DNA of 64,000 nt from Agelas oroides (lineage: Eukaryota > Porifera > Demospongiae > Agelasida > Agelasidae). The position numbers were made by a program, and so were the translations under genes. The notes beneath the pieces were generated by a model. It was not told the DNA's origin. It did not search any database and saw only the letters and a list, made by a program, of their open reading frames with translations. The DNA lies in contig OX422188.1 of the NCBI GenBank assembly GCA_949130485.1, positions 3,714,222 to 3,778,221 on the forward strand, given 5' to 3'. This document shows, in pieces, positions 1 through 10,029 of the stretch (positions are counted from its first letter, which is position 1; every line of letters begins with the position of its first letter).

Positions 1-2237
1 CAATGTTGGAAACGGATATCCAATGTGATTTATATACATTCAATATCTGAACAAATTCTCCTTGCACTTCCTTAAATTGCTGCTTCTGCCATAGGTAAGG
101 AGGTTGCAAACCACCTACCTGAGGAAATGCATCATGGAGTAGCTGCTGGCATCCATCAATCAATCTGCAGTTTAACCATGCACTAGACTTTAAGAGCTGC
201 TTATCTGACTTCAAAAGGTAGGGTCTACTCATCCATTCATTGGGATCGTCTTTTAGTGGACTTGTGGAGTCAATGTTAATAACATTTTCACTGGATATGG
301 GAGGTGGGCTAGTAGGAGTTGGAGGATTGTCAACGGATGTGGGGATGAGAGGAGGATTGTCACTGGGTGTGGGAGTGAGAGGAGGATTGTCACTGGATGT
401 GGGAGTGAGAGGAGGATTGTCATTGGATGTGGGAGTGAGAGGAGGATTGTCACTGGATGTGGGAGTGAGAGGAGGATTGTCACTGGATGTGGGAGTGAGA
501 GGAGGATTGTCACTGGATGTGGGAGTGAGAGGAGGATTGTCATTGGATGTGGGAGTGAGAGGAGGATTGTCACTGGATGTGGGAGTGAGAGGAGGATTGT
601 CACTGGATGTGGGAGTGAGAGGAGGATTGTCACTGGGTGTGGAGGTAAGAGGAGGATGATTCTTGATGGAAGGATGACTGTTGGTGGGAGGTTGTCTCTT
701 AGAAGAAGGATGGTTCTTGACAGGAGGTTTGGCGGGAGGATGATTCTTGACAGGAGGTTTGGCGGGAGGATGATTCTTGACAGGAGGTTTGGTGGAAGGA
801 TGATTCTTGACAGGAGGTTTGGCGGGAGGATGATTCTTGACAGGAGGTTTGGTGGGAGGATGATTCTTGACAGGAGGTTTGGCGGGAGGATGATTCTTGA
901 CAGGAGGTTTGGCGGGAGGATGATTCTTGGTGGATGTGGTGGAAGCTGGGACATTGGCTTCTGGCAGTAGAATGGGAGGATTGGCTGTAAAAGGAGGAAA
1001 AACTTTATGTAAACCACTCAAGTTGTAACATATCTGATGTCTCTAACCTGCAATGATGATTGCATGCAGATACTCCAACAGTTGTGGCGTAATGCATTTC
1101 AGCGTTGTTGATGTCCCAACCACTTGACTGAACTCCTCATAAAACCCAATGGAGAATCCTTGAAAACCAAGATCTTCAAGTTCGTTGTACTGTATGTGTA
1201 AGAGAGTTGGTAGATTTTCCTTGTAAGTTCATGCCAGAGATAGGCTACATCCTAAGGTTTAGCTATCTACTCCGAAGATTATTGGCAAGAGATTTCAGGT
1301 GTCCCAGTAGACTACTGAAAAAAGGTTTTTGGGTTTCCCAGTAGACTACTGATAACAGGTTTTTGGGTTTCCCAGTAGACTACTGAAAAAAGGTTTTTGG
1401 GTTTCCCAGTAGACCACTGAAAAAAGGTTTTTGAGTTTCCCAGTAAACTACTGAAAAAAGGTTTTTGGGTTTCCCAGTAAACTACTGAAAAAAGGTTTTT
1501 AGGTTTCCTAGTGGACTACTGAGAAAAGGTTTTTTGGTTCCTAGTAGACTACTGGAAAACTATTCCTTGTAGACTATTGGGAAAAGGCTTCTGGGTTGAC
1601 TCCTAACCTACCAGTTTCTGGATCTTCTTGAAGGCTTTTTCACCATCTTTTAGCACTTCCTTTTTTGTCATTCTCTTTACTGTATCAGTGGTGCTAGTCA
1701 CCTGACGTTTCAGCTCCTCTTTTTCTTGTATGGACATTCCTTGGTAGATTGCACTTGCCTCCTTGTTGAATGCAGCGGGGTTTTTCGCCATTGCATTCTT
1801 TCCAACTATAAATGGAGGCAAAGATAGCTATGAGAGATTGTGGATAAGTGCATGGTTATAAACATTGGCAAATATAACCGGCTAAATACCTTCACTTTGC
1901 CCGAAGTTTTTGAGATGTTGCTGCCAAGGTGTTAGTCTGACTCTCTTTCGTGGACATGCTTCATCCAGTGAGTCTTCAGCATGCCGTTTTTTCATGTTCT
2001 CTCTCCGAATCCAATTCTATATTGAAGTGTAGCATGTCAAATCATGTGAATTTTTAAATTTCTTAATACGCATACCTTAACCTGATTTTCAGTCAGACCT
2101 GTGGTTTCCATAGCTATTACAACAGCTGCAGCATGCTTTTTCCCCCAGCCAATCATCCCTCTTTCATACAATGACTTCAACGATTGTTGCAATGGCCAGT
2201 AGGGAACGGTTTCCCTGGAACTATTCTGCCGCGGCAT
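1..2237 (-). CDS. Homeodomain-like / proline-rich repeat / Ulp1-like protein, 5 exons, 3' end off the window
   Basis: Exons on the minus strand: 2237-2076, 2016-1890, 1805-1612, 1189-1048, 984-1 (continues past the edge). All introns are GT-AG and the phases agree (0, 1, 0, 1). Exons 1-2 join to give LTENQVK + NWIRRENMKKR, resembling helix 3 of a homeodomain, preceded by a helical stretch with YERGMIGWGKKHAAAV. Exon 3 is a charged helical segment (GKNAMAKNPAAF...), possibly HMG-box-like but weak. Exon 5 carries about seven copies of PPAKPPVKNH, then about ten of PPLTPTSSDN, then a globular part with WLNCRLIDGCQQLL, GEFVQILNV and KSHWISVSNI. The last part matches the Trp-Leu-Asn and His-Trp region of C48 (Ulp1/SENP-like) peptidases; the expected catalytic Asp and Cys would lie beyond the edge. 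Start: ATG at 2237. An overlapping acidic frame begins at about 2357 (MASDSECENAAQDL) and would need a frameshift to join, so the true N-terminus is unsettled. The function is unknown; a nuclear DNA-binding or SUMO-related role, or descent from a transposon, is inference. Confidence 0.6.
330..930 (-). repeat. Two adjacent 30-bp coding minisatellites in exon 5
   Basis: About ten 30-bp units at 330-650 encode PPLTPTSSDN on the minus strand, and about seven 30-bp units at 715-930 encode PPAKPPVKNH in the same frame. Both have a 30-bp period, so copy-number changes keep the frame. A degenerate linker (650-715) joins them. The frame stays open from 984 to 1, which argues that this frame, rather than other long open frames over the repeat, is the coding one. 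Confidence 0.85.
1295..1580. repeat. Intronic tandem repeat, about 36-38 bp unit
   Basis: Seven or so units built on CCCAGTAGACTACTG followed by an A-run and GGTTTTTGGGTTT fill the intron between exons 3 and 4 of the left-edge minus-strand gene. Later units are more diverged (CCTAGTGGACTACTG). Each unit contains the small palindrome AGTAGACTACT. No coding role is seen. Confidence 0.85.
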
Positions 2238-2239
2238 TG

Positions 2240-5087
2240 CTCATTCTCTGGTTCAGACTGAGAATCCAGTGAATCTGATGGAGGACTGCTGCACCTTGAC
2301 TCATGCAAAGACTCCAGATCCTGTGCCGCATTCTCACACTCAGAATCAGAGGCCATGTCTGCAGCAATCAAGCGTATTCAGCAGATCAGAATACACGTGT
2401 TCACTTGCAGTCACTAGGGGGTTAAACAAAGCGGAAACCTACATCAGTGTAGCGATGTCGGGGTGAAAATCAAAATTCGTTTATCACAACAACAACCTTT
2501 ATTTTTGAAAAGAGCTTAAAATGGCGATTCCAACGGTACCCATATCAATGAGATTGGGTGAATACAACAAGCGGTATGGTCTTCGAAATGTAACTGGTTT
2601 GCCAAATTTTTTCTACGTCATTTTAGCGTAATATTCCGGTCACTACCTTTCCGGAAGCGACTGTAAGCCCGATCAGAATGAAATTCGCTGTGAAGGATAG
2701 TCTGTACCTATTCAGTCCAATGAAGGTTGTGGATTTTAGATATCTAGTATAATCCTTGCACTAGGCTTGATAAATGCTTAAAAAACGGCATTTTGTGGCC
2801 ATAAATAGTTGCATTTCCGGGGAAGTTGTAGCAAGGTTCCAATCAAAAACCTGTACCATCCCATTGGACAACTACTCTAGTATACAGAACTGGTTGTGCT
2901 TTCTTGAATATTGAAGTGACTGTGAGCAGCATCACAAAATGTCTTAATACTTCAACAATTTGCAGAAAAGTAGCGAGATGTGACAAAAACTTGTGTGTAG
3001 TTTTGATCGAGGCATATATTTTTAACAAAGCTGTGCAAGGAAATATGCCCAAGCCTCTAAGGAACCTCTACATCAAATTTGATGTGAATACATTAAGGCA
3101 TTGTGGAGAAATGGCCTGTGTAGAAGAATATTTACATACTTTTGGAAATTCTGACATCACTAATCAGTGCATTTGGTGTACAGGTTCTCATGTTTTACCA
3201 GTACGAGTACTGGAATAGGTTTCCGAACCGGGTGATTAGCCTCGTTCCCAGACCTCCCTTCTCTCCCGAACGCAAACCAAAAAACCCCGGGCTGGCGACA
3301 TCGAGGTGGATGTGCACTTAGCATAGTATTACTGGATGAGTGAGATCTATTTGCAGGGATAAGCATCTACTTATGATCCAGTCTGGGGCTAGTGAGAGCT
3401 CCAGAACTGAATTCAAGAAATTCAGTTCCATTGCATACTTTGTGACCAGGCTAGTGATGGTCAACCTTAATGCAAACGTACTGCAAGACTGCTTTACGCT
3501 GAGATTTGGTAACTACACAAACACACTGCATAAGCCTATAATGCATGATGTTCGAACTGAGCTGAAATCAACAGTAGAGCTCTAAATTGAAATTATAGCA
3601 GTCTAAGAAACAACTTGATACCTTAATCTATAGCTACTTCAATGCCAACATTAGGGCTCCCAACGAAAAAATCGAAGGTGCTCCGATTTAAAATCTGTTG
3701 TACTAGAACTAACTATCTATCTGAGATATATAAAAACCGGACTATAAAAGTTGGTGCTGCAAAGCTATTTTCAGTCAATTCGTCTTGGACTTGAAAGGGT
3801 TAAGTGCCAAAAATTGGGCGCAGTTCGGTTCAAGTGACTTTTGAAGCTTCGCTATGAAACTAGTGGTACTGATGGATTTCACTTGATGTATCTTGTGCAA
3901 AAATGCCTGGACCACTCAAGTTTATAGCTGTCAAGAGACTACATTAGCTGTTATTTTATGTTGCAATACATTTCTCCCATAGAAGAATAATTGATAGTTT
4001 GAAGTGACTTTTGAAAAGTAAATTTAGCAAACACCAGTGCAATTGATTATCTACCATTGGTAGAGTATTAAAATAGCTGGACCACTCGCGTGGATATCTG
4101 TTAAAGGTATGTTCATATATAATCCCCCATATAAAATCAAAAATCCCATAATGGCCATATTTTGGCACATAACCGTCTGTTCGCTTTATTTATTTTCGGA
4201 AGAACGAAAGTCATAGAAACTATTGTAACTGTAGTTTACAAACAAGGTCACTTGGTTCTTGGATTTCAGCATACTTGAGTCAACTTCGTTCGCTCTTAGA
4301 TTTTTTGTTGGGACCCCTACCAACATGAAGGCAATTGTAGCAGCAATGCCGCAGACTGGTCTAGTCAGGCTAGCCTACAAGAATTGCATACCTTGCTTGC
4401 ATTGAAATCCAGGTCCCAATGCACCAGCATCTTTTAAGCAGTTTGGTCTGGAGCAGAGTTGGAACACTCTTGATTTCACTGCAAGATGACCTCAACCCAC
4501 TTTTTACAGATATCAGGCACCCCACCCCACCCATATCGAAACCAAGCTGTTCCCAACACTCAATGCCAACATGAAGGCAATTGCAGCAGGAATGCCGCAG
4601 ACTGGTCTAGTCAGGCTAGCCTACATGTAGAATTAATTGCATGTATATACTGTATACCTTGCTTGCATTCAAATCCAGTTCCCAATGCACCTGGGTAACT
4701 TGAGTTTGCAAAGTCTGGAGCAGAGCTGAAATGCTCTTGATAGCATAGAATGGCTTCACTGCAAGATGACCTCAACCCAGATCATGGCACTCACCCCACC
4801 CACATCGAAACCAAACTGTTCCCAACACACAATGCCCATTCCCTCACCAAGCAACTTAGTTATGCAAATTTAATTAGAAGTGCTAAGCAATTGTTGCTAA
4901 TCAATTGTATAAAATGGAAGTGAAAACATGCAATCACAATCAATAAAAAAATTGGTTGCTGTCCAAAATTGCCAGACTTCCACTAAAGTATATACAAACA
5001 CAACAAATCAGTGTTATGAGAAATTGCACAATTATAAGAATCGCCTAAAAGCTACAATGTTCCACTTGGAAGTCTCTAACACTAGCT
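2240..5087. other. Intergenic DNA with a local tandem duplication at about 4320-4860
   Basis: No supportable gene. An open frame at 2904-3218 on the plus strand has no recognisable domain. A segment with CAACATGAAGGCAATTG at 4322-4430 recurs at 4566-4700, and the segment beginning GATGACCTCAACCCA at 4485 recurs at 4764. This shows an imperfect duplication of roughly 250-280 bp. A hairpin-family end (GCCTCGTTCCCAGACC) lies at 3240. Confidence 0.6.
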
Positions 5088-6431
5088 TCACTTATTATTA
5101 AAGCCATACGTGTTTTGGATGTGAGCTCCGAGATTCTGTCGAGCATAATCACGCCACTGACTGTATGGATTCCACCTTGGATAGGATTGTGAGTAAGCAC
5201 GAGGTCCCCACTGGTTGTATGGGGCATATTGCCATGGATTCCACCTCTGATTGTCTTGTGCATAAGCACGAGATCCCCACTGTGGATATGCATACCCATA
5301 TGAATTCCACATTGAATTGCCTTGTGCATAAGTGTGGAACCCCAACTGGTCAGTTTGTGGTGCAGCATTTTGCCGTTGTGTATTCTCATTTTGAATTAAC
5401 CTGCCTCTGAAAAACAGTACTGGAGACTCTGTTGGAGACTGTAGCACAGGAGAGGCAGACGGTTCTGTAGTATGTGGAACAATAGTAGGCTCAATAGTAG
5501 TAGGTGCTTCTGTTGTAGGTGGAGTAAATGTAGGAGTAGGTACCTGACTTATAGCCATTTCTATACAGCTTAAAACCATTCCAGGATTGTAACTAGGGAA
5601 GTATATTGGCTGACCAGGCCTATACGGCCACCCATTTCCTCTTTGTCCTGGGTAGAATTGACGAGTTGCAAATCCACCTTGTCCTGGTCCACCACCATCT
5701 CCAAAATCACCTTGTCCTGGTCCACCACCACCACCACCACCACCACCACCTTGTCCTGGTCCACCGCCACCTAGTCCTGGTCCACTAGTGTTACTGCTAT
5801 TTTCAGATAGAGCTTCATTCCAAAACCTGCTTCCTTGTCCTGGTCGGCCAGCTCCAAAGCCACCTCCTTGTCCATGGCGGCTTCCATTTCCGTTTCCATC
5901 GTATCCTGGTCTGTCACCATCTCCAAAGCCACCTCCGCCAAATCCACCTTGTCCATGTTGGCTGCTATTTCCATTTCCACCTTGTCCTGGTTCAAATTCA
6001 CCTCCACCAAATCCACCATCTTGTCCTGGTCCACCACCACTTCCAAATCCACTACCACCTCCTGGTCTACTGCTGTTTTCAGAATGACCTCCATCCCAAA
6101 ATCCACCTTGTCCTGGTGTACCACCGTTTCCAAAGCCACCTCCTCCTCCAAATCCACCTCCTCCAAATCCACCTTGTCCATGTTGGCTGCCATTTCCATT
6201 TCCACCTTGTCCTGGTCTGCCAAATCCACCTAGGCCGCCGCCAGGTCCCATCATTGATCGGTAAGTGTTATTTCCTCCGCTGGTCTGGTTTCGCTCCTGT
6301 ACATCATCTTCCTGCAGCAAAATCTCTTTTATCTCCTTCAAAAGGAACTCGGCGCTTGGTGCAGGGCGAGATTGTGAGCGGACGCTCAACAATGCGGCGA
6401 TCAACAATACGGAGAAAGCTACTCTCTTCAT
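5088..6431 (-). CDS. Secreted glycine-rich / Tyr-Trp-Gln-rich protein
   Basis: A single-exon frame of 447 residues from the ATG at 6431. I prefer it to the in-frame ATG 12 codons upstream because it starts directly with a signal peptide (MKRVAFSVLLIAALLSVRSQ). After a short acidic helical part (EFLLKEIKEILLQED), residues about 55-275 are Gly-rich repeats of the type GQGGFGGGGFG, with GPGQGG and GNGNGSQHGQ units and several N-glycosylation sequons (NSS, NGS). A Thr/Pro/Glu stretch follows (about 290-330), then a C-terminal domain of repeats around YAQ..RWNPW.YAPYNQWGPRAY. The composition suggests an extracellular structural or adhesive matrix protein, but no family is recognised. No internal stop or frameshift is seen, and no clear poly(A) signal was found downstream. 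Confidence 0.75.
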   Translation of the reverse strand: MKRVAFSVLLIAALLSVRSQSRPAPSAEFLLKEIKEILLQEDDVQERNQTSGGNNTYRSMMGPGGGLGGFGRPGQGGNGNGSQHGQGGFGGGGFGGGGGFGNGGTPGQGGFWDGGHSENSSRPGGGSGFGSGGGPGQDGGFGGGEFEPGQGGNGNSSQHGQGGFGGGGFGDGDRPGYDGNGNGSRHGQGGGFGAGRPGQGSRFWNEALSENSSNTSGPGLGGGGPGQGGGGGGGGGGPGQGDFGDGGGPGQGGFATRQFYPGQRGNGWPYRPGQPIYFPSYNPGMVLSCIEMAISQVPTPTFTPPTTEAPTTIEPTIVPHTTEPSASPVLQSPTESPVLFFRGRLIQNENTQRQNAAPQTDQLGFHTYAQGNSMWNSYGYAYPQWGSRAYAQDNQRWNPWQYAPYNQWGPRAYSQSYPRWNPYSQWRDYARQNLGAHIQNTYGFNNK

Positions 6432-6510
6432 AGTCTTCTCGCGAGAACACCGAATCGACAACAGCAACCACTAGCAACGTCTCTGTAGGTACACAGTGCC
6501 TGGCCTGCAG

Positions 6511-6520
6511 CTTTTTATGC
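6511..6520 (-). promoter_or_regulatory. TATA-like box of the glycine-rich gene
   Basis: On the minus strand this reads GCATAAAAAG, about 80 bp upstream of the chosen ATG at 6431. That would place a start site near 6485 with a short 5' UTR. No other core element is evident. Position and sequence fit a TATA promoter, but this is not tested. Confidence 0.4.
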
Positions 6521-6529
6521 ACATCCCAA

Positions 6530-9470
6530 TTAGTAAACTGCCTGCGAGGAAGCGGCGGGCGTAAGCGGCGGGCGCAGCGGCACACGCGCGAGACTAGACT
6601 CAGTCTAAAGCTGCGGGCGGTGACCCATACTGGTGGTGGTTGATAAATGTATGCTCGAATTATGCCATTCCACATTCGCCAATTCTCTAGCCCATTATCA
6701 CGGCCAGAAAAGGTACCAAGTATTATGCCCGTAATTATAGAGCTGTGCAAAATACAGGCAACTGAGTATTGATATCATTAGTGATGCAGTGCAAGACTCG
6801 GACTCAGAGGATGTAGATGCTGACAGTTGTTCACAGGATTCACCATTTGCTGAGCTGGAACTCATGTTGTAATATAGTCTGTGACTAATGATTTTGCAAG
6901 AGCACAGTCCTGTAGCCTGACATGACATGACTAACTTCATTATTGTGCTCTGGATTTTAAGAATGTTGCTCTTATGCTTGTAGCTAGCTACTAATTATGC
7001 TCAAAATAAACAAGATGATCAAAAAGGATGGAGGATCTGTATTGCACATAGATGGTTCTTTTTAGGGCAAAAACTATACAGATTTGCATTTTTCAATCTT
7101 GGATTGCACACATATATGGTTTCTATGGAGAAATATAATGTTGTTATCCCGAAAGGGTCGAAAGGTTGGAACTTGCAATGTAGTGTACCACCAGGACATT
7201 GCATCCACTGTTCATGTATAGTAGTAATGCTTACAACTTTAAAGCATTTTGCTGAATATATATTCCACTGACTATAGCTACCACCATTTTTCAGATAGCT
7301 GAATAATGAGCACTGTAGACAGAGAGGGTTGACACCACTGTCTGTATTATGCATCAGCAAAACAAGATTGTGAGCATACAATACATCTCATTATTGGTCT
7401 ATTTACCTCTGGACAAGCTGGAGACAAAGTACTCTTCACTGATATAGTTCTGAGTAATCTAATTACAAGTCTCATGTTTGAGCCCTTGTGTTCCAGGGGC
7501 AGACCAAGGGGAAGATAATGGGGGAACAATCCATTCACCAACCTACTTGTAAAGATGACCAGACAGATCAAGAGAAGCCTCACACGCAGATGACCCCATC
7601 TTGGTGGTCAGTGCATACACATGGCTGCAAGGTCAGCACTCAGTAAGATATGTACATGATGTCACATGAACTCCTTAGCTATGACAGTTGTTACGTAGTG
7701 TTAGTAATGATCATCAGTGGGACCCCCAAATTTTCCAGAAAGCAAAATCAGAACATCAAACTTTAAATCTTCCTGGGGACCATATTTTAAAGAATGGTCC
7801 TAATTTGGGCATGGTTTCAGACTCCCGTACTTTGCATTTTTCTATCATAAACCTAATCAGATGAAAAATTAATAGTATGTGCAAATCAATACACTATAAT
7901 TATACTGTAGACCTGGTTTTGCTTGCATAGCAAAATAAAAATTGAGTTTCCAGGTTTGGAAGCAAGTTATGAATCACACTGACGGCCACACCCGCACAAG
8001 AGGTGAAGCATGACAGAGAAAAATTCAAAGTCAAAGCACTGCATGATGGTGCTTGTGTGAGGCCACCATTCATGGTCCTTATGCCTGAAGCAAGATCTTC
8101 CAACATGAATGATGTCTCGTCTTTGTTCCACCATTGGCTTGCCTATTCCAATACACTTTCAACTGCCTGACCGTTCCTTTCCACCTATGGTAGTACCTAC
8201 CACACCTGCCTGTAAAGGTCTCAGCAGAAGACACTCCCGCACTGCTTCCGTGGCAATAATGTAGTAGCCAACAGGAAACGCGGTCTGCATGCACAAGTGA
8301 TTACAAGTTGATCCATGTCACCAAACCAACAGTGAAGTTAATCGGGTCCCACTACTTAGTCTCCGACCATGGTAGACTTTGCAAGTCCATTGGCTGCTAC
8401 TATGAATATGTGTTCAGAGTTCATGTATGTTTGGTCTCTACTGTATCAGCCTGGTTTGTTAATGGTGGATGATACCAATGTGTAATACTAAATGCAGAGA
8501 AGTTTTGTCTCTTTCCGTTATACATTGCTATTTTTTGGATTGCAATGTTATTGCCAGGTGAAGCAAGCATTTAATGTAAAGCCTCAATCTCTTCTACAGG
8601 ACAGATTGACAGACAGACAAAACCAATTACCGGACTCTGCTTTGTGCATGCTCAGATGGGGTGACAACCTAGCTCCCAGCCACCCACAGTGGCTCAGAAA
8701 CGGAAGTGATAATCCTGTTGCTATGGCAATGGACACTGTTGTTTGAATATTTCAGGAGGTCTATCTAATGGATGCCCACTATCTCCACATTTTGAACCAT
8801 TTCATTGACTTTGCTCATTCCTCTGGCATCACAATACAAGCAACCACATTCATTTTCCCCAACAGAAAGAAATTTGATAATCATCTCTCCAAGATAATCA
8901 CTAATGTACAAATGTTGTCTTTTTTATTGTATAGGAGGAATCTTCCCAATTAGCTAATTAGGTTTGATGCAGGACCGGCTGAGTGGTAGGGCTGGTATAG
9001 GGCTTCGGCCCTAACAGTATGTTAATTACAATGCACAGTACGTGCTTTCCCGACCTTTGAAGTATCAGACCTTCCTCTTTCCCTGACCAACCATCCATAG
9101 CTTCCTTTGTTGAAGTCAGTTTCCAGAATGGCCCTAGAAGCAATCTCAAAGCAACTGTGTTTTTTTTTTACAAATTTCCTAGGGGAGCATGCCCCCAGAC
9201 CCCTCTATTCTTGTTTGTTTACACATGCACACACACACGACACACATGACACTCATAACCATAGTGAAGCAGTCCTCCTACTATTAATCTAAGTTTGCTT
9301 CCCCAGGCTTGTGCAAGTTAAATCCCTGTGATATTGTCTCAAGTATCTACCATCATTCCCAGACCCCACCCTCTCACAAGGAAAATGGTCCGGTGCACCA
9401 AGTAAAACTTTAGGGCTTGGATGCACTTAGGTCTTGTCACTAGACGGGCATTAGATAGAGATCGAAATTT
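6530..9470. other. Intergenic DNA, no gene seen
   Basis: Open frames on both strands are short, unordered and without recognisable domains. A G-rich upstream segment with GCGGCGGGCG repeats (6545-6580) lies behind the glycine-rich gene. At 9120-9215 there is a transposon-end-like segment (see separate entry). A short CA-type repeat occurs at 9225-9260. Confidence 0.5.
9120..9215 (+). mobile_element. Transposon-end-like segment sharing GGGGAGCATGCCCCCAGACC
   Basis: The end segment GGGGAGCATGCCCCCAGACC recurs at about 49053-49072, and a variant occurs in reverse orientation at about 61440-61460. The copies near 9130 and 61490 also share AAGCAATCT-like upstream sequence. Three copies with a common end in one window indicate a dispersed element. 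The family cannot be named from this alone. Confidence 0.5.
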
Positions 9471-9475
9471 TAAGA

Positions 9476-9990
9476 AAAGTGCTAGAGGCAAAAATCTATT
9501 CTCGGATTGATATATTTTCAGACCCCATACTTCAAAGGTCTAAGCACAATAGCAACTGTGCCAGATCAACAGAGCAACAAGACATGCTGGTGCTGGGATA
9601 TTTTTCGATACCCGAAACTATTGTAGTACATGGAGATGGAAAATCACATCCGAAAATACATTGTAAAGCAACGCATAACTTTCTTTCTGGCTCCTCCGAA
9701 AAGGAAAGAGTATAGTTCTTGCCCTTCCATTGGCCTTGCCTATGAGCCCATACCATGCTGCAGCTGCCAAATTTGGCTAGCAACGTGATATAATACACGA
9801 TTATCAGACTTGTCCGCCAGTAGAATCGTTTTTTCCAAGGAGAGGTGCTTGAACAGATGTAATATTTCGTTTGCTAAAATCCAGGTAGAAGACTGTTTGG
9901 AGTTGAATTTCTTATGTCTGCTGGACCTCTTGCGTGCAAAAAGAGCGCAACGCTTCTTAAGTGTCCGAACATCAATTAGTGCCTCTATGT
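9476..9990 (-). repeat. Dispersed repeat, copy 1 (about 500 bp; reverse-orientation partner near 57.4-57.9 kb)
   Basis: Read on the minus strand, this segment matches 57405-57880 on the plus strand. Both contain open stretches with MVWAHRQGQWKGK, LSFSEE and TTIVSGIEKY. Copy 1 carries a longer relative open frame with SSRHKKFNSKQSSTW, LYHVASQIWQLQHG. The translated similarity may mark a degraded transposon-encoded protein. No domain is recognised, and stops and frame changes interrupt both copies. Confidence 0.65.
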
Positions 9991-10029
9991 ATGAAACTAT
10001 CACATCAGTGTGCCATAATGACATTATCA

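Noticed and set aside
240-970. Plus-strand Gly/Val/Arg-rich frames
   Set aside because: Open only because of the repeat unit; no splice or domain support.
253-1017. 254-codon minus-strand frame rich in SLPHPVTILL
   Set aside because: It is a shadow of the 30-bp repeats; a different frame stays open to the left edge, fits the splice phases and continues into a globular domain.
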